Positions 11,624-22,142 of a stretch of DNA of 32,808 nt are shown in pieces. Numbering within the stretch: the stretch's first letter is position 1; each line of letters opens with the position of its first letter. The position numbers were made by a program, and so were the translations under genes. The notes beneath the pieces were generated by a model. It was given only the letters and a program-made list of their open reading frames with translations, had not been told where the DNA came from and did no database searches. The stretch is from positions 1 through 32,808 of the forward strand of contig NW_003314324.1 of the NCBI RefSeq assembly GCF_000143415.4, read 5' to 3'. The stretch comes from Selaginella moellendorffii. Lineage: Eukaryota > Streptophyta > Lycopodiopsida > Selaginellales > Selaginellaceae.

Positions 11624-12927
11624 AGCAGCCATGGAGCATGAGTGTGTGAAGAGGACTTCTCTTCTCCCAAATTTTTTGGATTTTTTTTTTTTCCTTCTTC
11701 TTTTTGGCAGTGATCCCCATCTGTCAGGTCCTTGAGCACTTAGCCTTCAGTCAGAGAACAGTCACACTTGCTTGTCATGCAAGAAAGGAAAAAGCTTTCG
11801 CCCAGAGGGACAGAGGGAAGAGTCCACCACCTTTTTTGGAGAGGAAAGCGGCATTGCCTCTATCTAGAAAGAACGAGAGAATTTTTTTTAGTAGTCCCAA
11901 GTGCCACGTCAACACCTTGTTGTCCACGTTATTTTTATTTTTATTTAATGTCACACTTATTCTAGCTCGCAAGATTTCTGGCCACAAGCTTGGAGGATTC
12001 GTGGAAGAACTTAATCCCTCCCCGATGTTTCTTCCCATTTTCATGGAGCTGGACGGAGAGATTCGAGGTGGCGGGGTTGAAGAGATGGTGGGTGGACGTG
12101 GCAACCGAACAATCTATAAGTCAAGATTTTGCGGGATTTTCTTTGACATATGGGAGGCGTGTAGCGACGTGGGGGCGAGGTTTGATCGGTCACGGGGGTG
12201 ATGATGCTGCTGCTACAAGTTTTTAGAGGTCACACGTTTGCAAAGTATCTGCATTTGTCACCCTGATAAGATTGTAATAGATCAATCTGTTCTTCCTTTG
12301 TAATTTTTCTTCCTTCTTTTCTTTTCTCTCCAAGAATCCGGGGAGCTTTTCACCTGTGGTGATGGAGCATTTGGACAACTCGACCATGAAGTCGAGGTTG
12401 CCTGTGGAATCCGCCACACTAAAATTTACGTCCTTGCGTGGTTAGCTGAATCTTTGTGATTCCGACAATGAGGGATTACTGGTAGGAAAATGTGACGGCC
12501 GTGTTGTCAAAGCTTTTGGACTTGGCCTTTCATCCAACAAGCTCAACAAAGTGACAAGCAACTCCATCGCCAGATTTATCAGCATTTCATGATCAAGCGG
12601 ATGCTTGCGTACCGTTCCTCGCAAGTGAAGAGCTTAATCTTTTCAATGGTTCGGTTTTCCTTGGTTGTTCAAGACAAGAATATAATCCGTGAAGGCATTA
12701 ACGAGGGAAATTCTACTTACAGAGAACAAGAGTTGGAAAAAACACAAAGTAGTTTCCGTAGCGCGGCTTCGTTCTTTTGATTCATACTAAAGCTCTAATG
12801 TTTTCAGCTGCTGGTCCCAACGCTACAAGGCCAGAGAACCTCCTTTGGAAGTTCTTTCTTCGACGGTCAGAAACTTCGACTGCTTCAATGTGATCAATCT
12901 TGGCAAACCTCAAACACAACTCCAACT
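11624..12927. other. Gap between the LBD gene and the protease-like gene
   Basis: This holds the 3' ends of two convergent genes. A T-rich stretch at 11670-11705 is likely 3' UTR of the LBD gene. A CCACGTCA core lies at 11904-11911. An open frame at 11704-12201 exists but has no recognisable motifs and a low-complexity composition. The segment 12440-12925 contains several short exon-like stretches on either strand that I cannot connect into a gene. I see no RNA gene or clear mobile element here. Confidence 0.4.
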
Positions 12928-14103
12928 TTAAGATTTGAGCTTCTTATTTGCAGGAGGTTCGAGGTTCTTCTTGGCAGCTTCAATCCATCTCAAGGCACCA
13001 CCCGAGAGCTTGAGATGGCACCAATGCTGCTCATGCTTCAAAATCCACTGGAAGAAAGGACGCAAATCCGAATCCTTCCAAATGCCGTCCTCTGGTGCAT
13101 GAAGATCCTCGAGCACATTCTGGAAATATGCCTCCACAAACACACGCTCGTCGCAGCTGTTTGCCCTGTTTGCCAGATGATCCGGAGCAGCTCCAGCATG
13201 CCAAGCGCAGAAGTAACCATACTCCTTGATGGGACAAACCGGCGCTCCACAGCTTCCACACAGCGTGCTGCAAGTCGTCCTCAATTCGGATCCAGAGGAG
13301 CGCAGCATATTTCCAATTGATGCAGTCTGGACTCCCGTGGCGTGGTTGCCAAAGGCTTGATGCAACTTGGTGAAGAGCATTTTCTTGGCGAAGGCTTCGA
13401 TATCGCCTTGCGACCCCTGTGGGAGCACAGCTCGAGCTTCCATCAACTCCGCCTCCATTGCATCCCTGTAGATGCCCCAGAGACCCTCTGCGCCACCTTC
13501 ACTGTTCTTGCGCAAGAGCTCCGCAGCCGCTCGCACCAACAGCGAGCTCACACCAGGAAAGGAAGTAATGCAGCACGGCGCCTTGTCCACTGGGGAGCAC
13601 GGTAGCAGGAAGTACTGGAACGATCTAAGCAGCTTTGCCTCTTCTGGAACTGCGCCAAAGATCTCCGTGCGTGAAGTCGTGACACGCATCAGCGCAAAGT
13701 CGCAGCCTTCGTCCCTGGATATGGTTTCCAGATTGTAGCGTGGCCTTTCGGCCATAGAGAAGTGCTGTGATCGCACAAAGTCACCGGTTAGGCACCGGGA
13801 AGACAACTTGGCCACACGAGCAGACGTAAGGAGGAAATGTGGGCTGAGCGCCACGCCACTGCCAAACTGAGCCATCACCCCACCATCCACACTGTGGAGC
13901 CGGTGCGTTGCGCGAATGGCCTCCTTGAGTATGGCCCGGTTTCTATACACCGGCCAGCTCGGGCTCTCGGAAGTGGGGACATCACCCTCGGGGAAGATGA
14001 CGGTGCCTGAGTCGCAATGAACACCCAACACTCGAGTGAATTTACCCTTCCGCGATGGATCTGTGTCCTTGACTGCTAAACCTCCTGAAACCTCTTCCGC
14101 CAT
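12928..14103 (-). CDS. Unrecognised chymotrypsin-fold-like protein with altered catalytic residues
   Basis: Single exon, 391 aa, no signal peptide or membrane segment seen. Residues 81-97 (GSGVALSPHFLLTSARV) match the shape of the trypsin-like motif GSG...LLT.AHV, but Arg96 stands where the catalytic His should be. CDFALMRV has an Asp (D135) at the usual second triad position. Residues 278-290 (CSTLCGSCGAPVC) match the nucleophile loop CSTLxGSSGxPV, but with Cys285 in place of Ser. FCAWHAG (298-304) matches the strand that normally follows. So the three-motif order of a trypsin-like peptidase is present, with His to Arg and Ser to Cys. Either it is a non-catalytic derivative or its chemistry has changed. 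The N-terminal 60 and C-terminal 90 residues are not recognised; the C-terminus ends in a basic PPANKKLKS. The start is the first ATG, 25 bases from an AACCCTAAA telobox. The fold assignment is inference from motif spacing. Confidence 0.65.
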   Translation of the reverse strand: MAEEVSGGLAVKDTDPSRKGKFTRVLGVHCDSGTVIFPEGDVPTSESPSWPVYRNRAILKEAIRATHRLHSVDGGVMAQFGSGVALSPHFLLTSARVAKLSSRCLTGDFVRSQHFSMAERPRYNLETISRDEGCDFALMRVTTSRTEIFGAVPEEAKLLRSFQYFLLPCSPVDKAPCCITSFPGVSSLLVRAAAELLRKNSEGGAEGLWGIYRDAMEAELMEARAVLPQGSQGDIEAFAKKMLFTKLHQAFGNHATGVQTASIGNMLRSSGSELRTTCSTLCGSCGAPVCPIKEYGYFCAWHAGAAPDHLANRANSCDERVFVEAYFQNVLEDLHAPEDGIWKDSDLRPFFQWILKHEQHWCHLKLSGGALRWIEAAKKNLEPPANKKLKS

Positions 14104-14140
14104 CGCTCGCGCCAGCCCTATTCAGGATTTAGGGTTGGTA
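14104..14140 (-). promoter_or_regulatory. Telobox in the leader of the protease-like gene
   Basis: AACCCTAAA on the minus strand at 14128-14136, about 25 bases upstream of the ATG. Teloboxes near the transcription start are typical of broadly expressed plant genes. It shows that the region just upstream of the start codon is promoter-like, supporting the gene being real. Confidence 0.5.
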
Positions 14141-14237
14141 CTATCACTCCTGAAGATATATTGGTTGCATTTTACCTCAGAAATTAACTTTTTATAAAAA
14201 ACAAGTCAAAATTAATTCTTTAATAGTATTCTAGATT

Positions 14238-14369
14238 CTAGCCATACCAGTGCAGGCGCGATGGTATGTCCGGATTTGTTCTGGCCGTCGATTGCCACAA
14301 GAATTTCCACATCGTCTCAACACCAAGACCTCCAATGGCCACTCCTCCACAGCCAAGCCCAGCAAACAT
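14238..14369 (-). other. Short protein-like ORF, possible exon fragment
   Basis: A 43-residue frame, MFAGLGCGGVAIGG... to ...PSRLHWYG, ends in TAG. Its first residues are preceded by an in-frame stretch back to a CTCTAG that could be a splice acceptor. The Gly/Ala-rich, membrane-like start followed by a polar tail looks like the C-terminal exon of a small protein. The local GC content is higher than in the AT-rich DNA to its right. I do not recognise the family and cannot find further exons, so it may be a stranded gene fragment. Confidence 0.3.
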
Positions 14370-17300
14370 AGAGAGTAGCGTGGAGGACTAGAGTCCCTCT
14401 TCAATTTCTAGCTGGTGTGAGGGAATGCTACTACTTGAGGAATTGCAGCAGTGCAACTAGGATCTGCAGCTGATAATGCACTCTCTCACTCTCTACTGTG
14501 GAGATCATGAGGCTGGTCTTCAAGAAGTTCTCAGTGGAATAGCAGCGTGGTGGAGAACGTGGCAGATAGTGCAGCTGTGATGGTGGAGAGTTGGACAATA
14601 GTGATCCACTATGCAAGGACCCTAGGATCTGTAATACTCCTTTCCTCCACTGTGCAATAGGCATTTGGTTACAAACATTTTGGGTATTTAGATGTAAATG
14701 TTTTATATGAAAAACTTTGGAAGCATATCCACAAGATTCTTGCCAGTGGGAGCTCCAAGTTTGATCTTCAAGGTCCTGATCATGTTCAGTTGGGGCTGAT
14801 CGTGTTCAGTTGGAAAGGGTGGCTGTTTTTTTTTTCAAAAGAACTTTAATTTCAACCCTAAAATGGAAGCAACAATTCTAACAATTGAATTTTAGCATCT
14901 AGAAAATGATTTTAATGACACTTGATTTGGCATGGTCCCATGTTATTAAGCTCTTCACTTATGCTTTTAGCAAAGGAGCTAAACATTCAAGGTATGCAAA
15001 AATGTATAGTAGTACACCAGAACAAATTAAGGTGCATTTGCTAGAGTTTTTGGGTATGATTTTAAAGTATATAATGCTTTAAGCATTCATCTCTATGTTT
15101 AGAAATAAACTCATTAAATGTTTGTGAAATAAATTGCAAATGTCTCTTTGGCTTTACCTTTTACAGCAAATCTATAGAGCTGGTATTTTGATGATTTTTT
15201 TACTTTTAGTATTTCTACTACTTTCAATGTCTTTATTTTTTTACTTCATAATCAAAAAGAAACTTATGAATTGGTTAGTTATTTTACATTTTCACAGCCA
15301 GTCGATAAGTGGTCAAATTATTGCCATTCAAAAGAGTCCAGATCAATCATGCATGGAGATGACATGTGGTGGCATTTAGTACATGAGTGTGAGGCAAGCC
15401 TCAATGAGGTGGTGTGACAAAAAAATTACAATTGCAATTGAACAAACTCTTATAACCTTAGATTCGAAGATTTTTGAAAAACAACTCAATACAAAAATAG
15501 ATTTGTGAAAAAAATGCAAGAGGTTTTTAAAAAATAATAATGAATTGTTAATAAGGGTCTCAGCCATCCAAAGCTGTCAATGAAAGCTCACCATCTGTAA
15601 ACAGATGGTAAATATGTTGTATTGATGCTCTAAGCACAGCCTTGAACCTAGAAAGCTCCATCAAGCTTGGGAGAGGTTTGCATTGATTATTTTATGGCTT
15701 GCTATTTGTGAGAGAATATAACTTCTGTATAAAAACCATTAGAAAACAAAAAATTAATTATAGTAAAGTAAATAGTAAATTACATAAATTAGATCTCACT
15801 AATTTGACTATAAATGATCAAAATTGCCATTGAAGAAACGTCATTTAAGATCCCTACCTCAGGCTAGAGTGACTTGAAGTGATCAAAGTCTTGTCAAGCA
15901 CTTTACTAGGGCATTATCTCAAAGATCTTCCTTAGAGAATAAAATCACCAGTTTGGGCATATGTAGCTGTGAGAGGTGGAACATGGCATTTGCAAACAAG
16001 TGTAAGATTGATCGAGCCAAGGATCTATTTAATTGCATATATTTTCTCACATTCACAAACAAATCTATTGCTTGATTGATGAGGCACATGTTTTGCACAA
16101 AGCTCTAGCCTGCCAAAGGCAAATGGAATGCCACTCCAACCTCTACTATCTTGTAACACTATTGTTTATAGGTTACTATGAAAACCAGAGAGAATTGCAT
16201 AAAGAGTGATTTTGCTCTATCCAAGTGCCTCAATCTATACACCACAAAAATTGGTGTCCCCAAGGCCATGTACTATTTGGTTTTCTTCTCTAATGCTTAC
16301 AATGCTTTAAACATGAACTCTAAACAGAATATGGTTTATATTAGATCTAAGTATATATAATTAGCATTTAACCTGATTATAATTTTAAAATATTCTTGGA
16401 TATTCTAAAACATTTTGCTTCATGTTACATGCAGTAATGCTTGGTTTGCTTAATAGTAGTGTTATTCCTATTATTAATCCAATTGATTAAATGGAAGTTT
16501 ATAATTAAAAAAGAAGACTAATATTATTGCATATCAACCATTACATGGTAGAATAAAAAATAATATACTAGAAAGTGTTCATGAAAGTTTATAAACTATA
16601 AACATGTTTATAATCTATAATTGTAAGATTAATCTAAATGAATAACAACTGTTAGATGGTAGAATATCCAAGAATATCAAAGCATATTTTAGGTATATTC
16701 ACTACCATCCCCCTACAGGTTTAACTAATAATAAAATTATGTGAAAGAAAGACCTTCCTAATATAGGTATTTGATTAATCGCTAAAATGCTTTAATAAGA
16801 TAAAAGCTCTCATATTGAAATACAATCATGTCCTTAATAGTTCCAGAATGTGGCATTTTGTGTTCTTTGTCAAGTACATGCTCATATCTCCTACATGAGT
16901 GTGGGTCTAGCTAAATAATACACTCAATTAAATTTGTTTAATTAATTATGAACAACAAGCTTTGTGGCTATCCATAGATGAAGTGTTAAATTGGATCTAC
17001 AAGCCCATTGATCACTAGTTTGTATTGCCCAGGACTTTGAAGACGAGGCTCCTACCACTAGATTTCACCCACCCTTAAAAGAATTCTAAACCTAGGAAAT
17101 CTCACTTCCACCAAATGGATGGCAATGCTAGTGCTAGAGTTTGAAGTTTGGATAATTTCCAATTATTATCTTTAAATATGACCATCTCTGCCTGTGTACC
17201 TCTGCTTGCATAATCAATCTCAAAGCCAAGGATTTCTGCCCCAATCCTAGTTGCACCAACAAAGGCATTAGCATCTCTCAAGGCCACCATAGCTCATCAT

Positions 17301-18150
17301 GAGATTTATGCCTTCTAATATCCAGCTTTTGCTAATGGTAGCTGCTTGTTAACCTAAGCAGCTGAATTACATATATCTTCTCTAAAAGTAAGAACATAAA
17401 ATTCAAATATGGTGTTCAATAATAGTTTGTATTCTCAAGGTGTTCAATATATTATCATATGATATATGTTTGATATTTCAAAATAAAATTCTCACAAATT
17501 AAAAACCATTAGATTGAAGAATTTTAAATAAATAAAAAATACAGAATAAAAAGCAATTATTTTAAATAAAATTTACCAAGAGTAGAATAAAAACAATAAT
17601 ATTGAATTCATTCAAATTGTGAAGTGGCAAAATCCAAAATATGAAACAAAATATCTTAGATATGGGTACTAACCTGGCTTCAATAATTACACCACTGATC
17701 TTTAAATTTATTATTTTAAATTTAAATTAGTTTATGATTTAATTTTTCTTTCAAAAAATTATTTTAAAATTATCTCATAAATATTTAGATTTGTAATTAT
17801 GTTTAATGTATAATAATTATGACAATCAAAATGTTGGACCAAAAGAGGAGTGTACCTTAGGTGGGTTGCATGGAAGAGAATTAAATTATATGTAAGATAA
17901 ATCAATTTAAAACATGTATCCAAAGGTTATTTTATAACTGTTTTATATGGATGGCTTTGTATACATCAACACCAATGTATGAATTATTCAAGTGCCAGCT
18001 CATAAGAAACTTCATGTCAATGCCATTATAATATATATAAATTTTTAATCATTGCATAAATTGGGAATCCAACTTAGCTTATTAGCATGTGGGATACATT
18101 TTTGCAGCATGGGCTCTCATCCAAACCTTAACATGACCAAGAAAAAAAAG
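14370..18150. other. AT-rich intergenic DNA
   Basis: No gene is seen. The longest frames (for example 15134-15379 on + and 17102-17290 on -) have no recognised motif; the latter is the more protein-like in composition but is not identifiable. A perfect palindrome, ACCATCTGT-AA-ACAGATGGT, lies at 15590-15609. A pair of 18-bp inverted repeats brackets 16390-16677. The rest looks like old, decayed repeat DNA. Confidence 0.5.
16390..16677. mobile_element. Candidate MITE (AT-rich element with 18-bp terminal inverted repeats)
   Basis: ATATTCTTGGATATTCTA at 16390-16407 is the exact reverse complement of TAGAATATCCAAGAATAT at 16660-16677. The 288-bp interval is AT-rich and without coding capacity, as in a MITE. 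No clear target-site duplication could be matched at its edges, so a chance inverted repeat or a decayed element is also possible. Confidence 0.35.
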
Positions 18151-18473
18151 TTGCTGTAGCACACTTTATTTCTCTCCCCTTAAGCCATGTGCTCACATGC
18201 AAAAATCAAGCACAATCCATAAAAGTTAAGAGAAACCTTGCTGGAGTGCAAGGTAGTTATCCATGGAATAGTTACATGGATCAGCTATTCCATGTGAGGA
18301 AACTAATCATCCACTCATACCATAATCCCATGGTGGATACCTTCATCCGTGGATACTCCACACAAGAGGAAGGATGTATGTATGGATGCCCAATACATAT
18401 GATTTCAAATTTAGGGGTAAGAATATATCTTGCTCAATGGTATATTATACTTTTAAGTAGCCACTAATCAATA

Positions 18474-18520
18474 GGAATTGAACCCGTGCCATTTGCTCCG
18501 ATACCAACTGTAATGCATCT
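18474..18520 (-). mobile_element. LTR-retrotransposon scar: decayed Met-type PBS next to an LTR end
   Basis: On the minus strand, GATGCATTACA (an LTR-like CA end at 18509) is followed by GT and then TGGTATCGGAGC at 18495-18506. This differs by one base from the usual plant initiator-Met PBS TGGTATCAGAGC. GGGTTCAATTCC follows at 18474-18485. The same LTR end, short spacer and PBS order is seen in the intact example at 30424-30439. A similar C/T-rich LTR-edge-like segment (CTCTCCCCTTAA) recurs near 18172 and 18529. No internal coding remains. Confidence 0.4.
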
Positions 18521-19360
18521 TATCTCTCTCCCCTTAAATCAACTGGAAAAGGGGCAATTGCTTGATGAGAGAGATCTTAGCAGCTATTTTATCCCCATTT
18601 ATCCCCCAAGGTTCTAAAAATCCACGGTGACAGTATATCCAAATCTCATCCCATGATCACATGCGCTACACTTGCTCACCCACAAAATAAACATAAAACT
18701 ATAGAAAGGCATCCTATCAAACAATTGCCATGCCTCCTCCAGATCCCCAACCATAGCTAACAAGATTCTTTATTGGGTTTTTCTCAAACACCCACCTAAG
18801 CTCAAATAACTGCAAATAATGACAATGATGTTTGATACTATTATAATCAAAAGAGTGTTTGTTAACTGGGACTAGTTACATATATAAGATAAAGTTCTTC
18901 CAGCTAAAACACATGTTAACTCTCAAATATTTAATGGTCATTTTATTAATTTTAGTTGAAGCACAAAAAATTTCTGTGTATTTTTTTAATATAATAATAG
19001 GTAATGAAAGAATTGCAATCCAATCACTGTCCAGGACACCATACCATATACAACATCCGGGGACATTGAGGCCTGATTGCTGTCCATGATGCTATAGACA
19101 ACGAAACCTACCTGATTTCTAGATGCCCGTTTTGGGCAAATGCTGCAATCAGTCCAGTCCAAGTGATTTCACTCATTTCTGGCATGTGATAAAGCCTTAT
19201 CACATCGCAGTAATAAAGTTATTCTACATGACTGGGTTGGATGAGGAGATTGAAGAGGAATTTATGGAGTAGCCGCTGTCCAATATCTGGGAGTGGTTTG
19301 ATCGAGATCGCTAGAGCCCCCCAAACTCTCATCTTAGAGATACCGAAGTTATTGTCCTAA

Positions 19361-19430
19361 ACCATCCAAGCTCAGTTGGTAGAGTGTTAGACTGGACTGA
19401 ACGCCACATGTTGGATCCATGCTCACCACA
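19361..19430 (+). pseudogene. tRNA-Phe pseudogene or tRNA-Phe-derived fragment
   Basis: The sequence AGCTCAGTTGGTAGAG (D arm and A box), then GTTAGACTG (start of the anticodon arm), and GATCCATGCTCACC (T arm and 3' acceptor side) lines up in order with plant tRNA-Phe. The anticodon loop has lost bases, the 5' acceptor strand is unlike tRNA-Phe, and the T-loop GTTCGATCC is altered. Several changes are C to T, as expected of methylated inactive DNA. It is not a functional tRNA; it may be the head of a SINE, but no second copy is visible here. Confidence 0.6.
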
Positions 19431-21664
19431 TTATTTTTTATTCGTTGTTAGCTGGTGTGGAGAAGCTTCCTGATCTTTTGAAGAAACATAAAAATGAGGA
19501 AAATATTCTGTCTAGCCGAGGTTGTCCTTTGCAGCCACCAAGCTCACATCTGCAAGTCCACAACTCAAAACGATGAGAGAGACCATGGTTTTATGTTCCT
19601 GGGCCATAACAGGCCCGCGGGCAGCCTGGTGACATATGCGGCAAAGATTGCTCTGGATCTAGTTTTTTCCACGATCCATCCAGCAAGGTGAGCACCATTA
19701 AGGGACAGCGACTACAAGTTCAAGTTCCTCCTCAATCTCCTCATCCAGGCTTACAGCAAATGCCGCAGTGTTGGTGTGGGGCGTTTGCATAATCCAGCCC
19801 CCTGTTTGCCCCCATTCCACGTGACTGGATTGTGAAATTAAAACACATCGAAGAGATCACGCACTTGACCAAGATACCCCTTTTGGGCATGTTCCATGAG
19901 ATTAATCAAAACCCCCGCCCCCTGTTTTTCCCAAAAAGGGAGCTAGAATTTGCAAATTCAAGAAGCTGCTCGTTGCATTTATTCTGTGCTTGGGCTGCTG
20001 GAGTGGAGAAAGCTCAAGCAACACTTGGATTTTCATCAAGACCGCCCAGTCAGTAACTACATCAAGGCCATAAATTATGTTGTGTAATAGATATTACAAG
20101 CAGACTTATTTTGGAGTTACATTAACTTGTACAGAGCAAAATTTGGTAATTGTTTAAGAAGAAAATCCTTTTCCATTTATAAATGGAATATCTCTCATAT
20201 TATTAAAAAATTTTATTTCAAAAGATTATTGAATTGAATAAAACTTTAAACATTTTTACTAATAGTTATAATGTTGCTGGAGCATTTATTGGATATATTG
20301 GTCCCTGTAATTGATTCATAATAGCATGAATTATTTTATAAATTAATCAGTAAAATTATTACTATATTTATTCAGAAATATATTATTAATATATAAATTA
20401 AAACATAATAAACTAACCTACTATTTATTGATATTAAATATAATAAAATAACAGGTAAATAATTTTAATATTGAGTACTTGGGATTTTAATTTAGACTTA
20501 GCTTTTACATTGTTTAGATCTCACTTTCTTTATAACTTTTTTTATTTCTTTTTTTTATTCATTTTTATAGTAGAGTAGCAATCTCTTCCTCCTTTGCCTT
20601 TAGAGCAATAGTTGATGTAATTGCATGATGTAATGTAGTTGCTATTAAACAATAGTTGATAGAGGCATTCACAGCACATGGTACAACTCCTTTTACTCTT
20701 GCTACCAATCTTAGAGTTCTTTTGTGGGAACCTTGGGAATGATGTGTATCATTAGTTCAATCATTTTATAGTTATTTATCATTCTTGGGATAATGCTCGG
20801 TGTTTGCATGAGTTTCTCACGTGCCTCCAAAGTATGGCATTCTAATGATATAATGGTTTAAATGTAGCCATTCATGTGGATTGGAGCATTCTTCTGGATG
20901 TCTTTAAGCATGCATTTGAATATGTTAATGATTGTGATAATGCCTTCTAACAATTGTATTGTTTTTGTTAAGGGCCATCTAAGTCAATGATATTCACTTC
21001 CGGAGCCTCTTGCTTTATGCAGAGATAAATATGTGGGAGTATATCAAGTTGAGAATGTTATGGCCAACACTTTGTCAAAATCTGATGGGATTTATTCCAA
21101 CCACCCTTGACAATGCTCTTCAATTAGCACAATGTTATGAGATATCATCTCTTTCAATTCTCATTACATGTCCTTCAACTCCACTTCTTATGAGAGATAG
21201 TCATGTTTTGATGGAGGTTTGTGCTACTATTGCTCATGTTCAAAGACAAGGGTGAGTACATTGTCATGGCTGTGATATCCACTACTAACCATGTGACAAG
21301 GTTAGCTACATATATCAGTGTTGTTAATGTTTTTAGATTAGTATCCTCCATTTCCTAAGTGGAGGCTTTGGCATTATTAGTATTGTTACGGTGGAAGGTT
21401 TGGATATTGAGATTCTTCTAAGAAACAAAGAGTCACATCAATAGTGGAATGTTTTTATGTGAATAAGTTAGTGACCCTTTCATCCTTCTTTTGGGAGTAT
21501 CATCAAAAGGTTCACTTGGCATTAATTTATCTAGTGTTCATTTTTTAAATTCAGTTTTAGAACAAAAAGTTTTCTATTATTCTCTATGTGTTGATTGATA
21601 TAGGTTTGAGTTTATCTTTTATTGCTTGGCCTATTACTGTTAGGAATCCCCCAATTCTTGCCAC

Positions 21665-21780
21665 ATTCCTGACTCTTGCTAGATTCCTGACCTATAGACC
21701 ATATTCCTGACTCTCGAGACACTTCCCTATTCCTGACTCTCTGATTTCCTGTATGATTCCTGAATCTCGAGCCACATTCT
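21665..21780 (+). repeat. Irregular short repeat, ATTCCTGACTCT
   Basis: ATTCCTGA occurs at 21665, 21683, 21703, 21729 and 21756, with two diverged copies (near 21743 and 21774). It is often followed by CTCTCGAG or a variant. Spacing is about 18-27 bases, so it is a degenerate tandem array rather than a microsatellite. Confidence 0.6.
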
Positions 21781-22142
21781 TGATGATGATGTGGCACCTC
21801 CTCGACCTTAGTTATATTTAGGCCGTCCTCGATTCAAGAGTGGTGGAGCTTCATCAACCTATAGTATATATTGGTTAGCCTTGTTCCATTTCTCCATAAT
21901 CTGAATCAATGCCAAACTAAAGCCTTTTCTTTGTTTCCACTAGCTTTTCTCTTTGAAGCTCTATTTCGTTAAAGTGGGATTTATTCAGTAAAATGGGATT
22001 AGGTACAAATTTTCAAGTATTTGAAAATGACGTGAAATTATATGTTTTTTGTCCAGGGGCTAGACATATCTGGGGCATGGTGACTAGCGCGGTGACTTTG
22101 TGTCCAGACTGAGTCCATCTGGTTGTATAATAAATCTCATTG

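Larger units (their letters stand above)
18521..22140. other. Gene-poor region with a GC-richer decayed block
   Basis: About 19000-20060 is GC-richer than its surroundings and contains short protein-like frames in changing registers (for example 19494-19691 and 19832-20056 on +) plus a tRNA pseudogene, so it looks like an inserted, decayed gene or element that I cannot name. From 20060 to 20580 the DNA is very AT-rich. The frame at 21010-21255 has no recognised motif. Short ATTCCTGA repeats lie at 21665-21763. No functional gene is supported. Confidence 0.4.

Noticed and set aside
11704-12201. 165-codon frame downstream of the LBD gene
   Set aside because: No motifs, no splice context, low-complexity composition; more likely 3' UTR and intergenic DNA.
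17102-17290. 62-codon protein-like frame on the minus strand
   Set aside because: Composition is protein-like but no family, splice partners or promoter could be recognised.
18189-18467. 92-codon frame on the + strand
   Set aside because: No recognised motif and it lies inside a probable LTR-element remnant.
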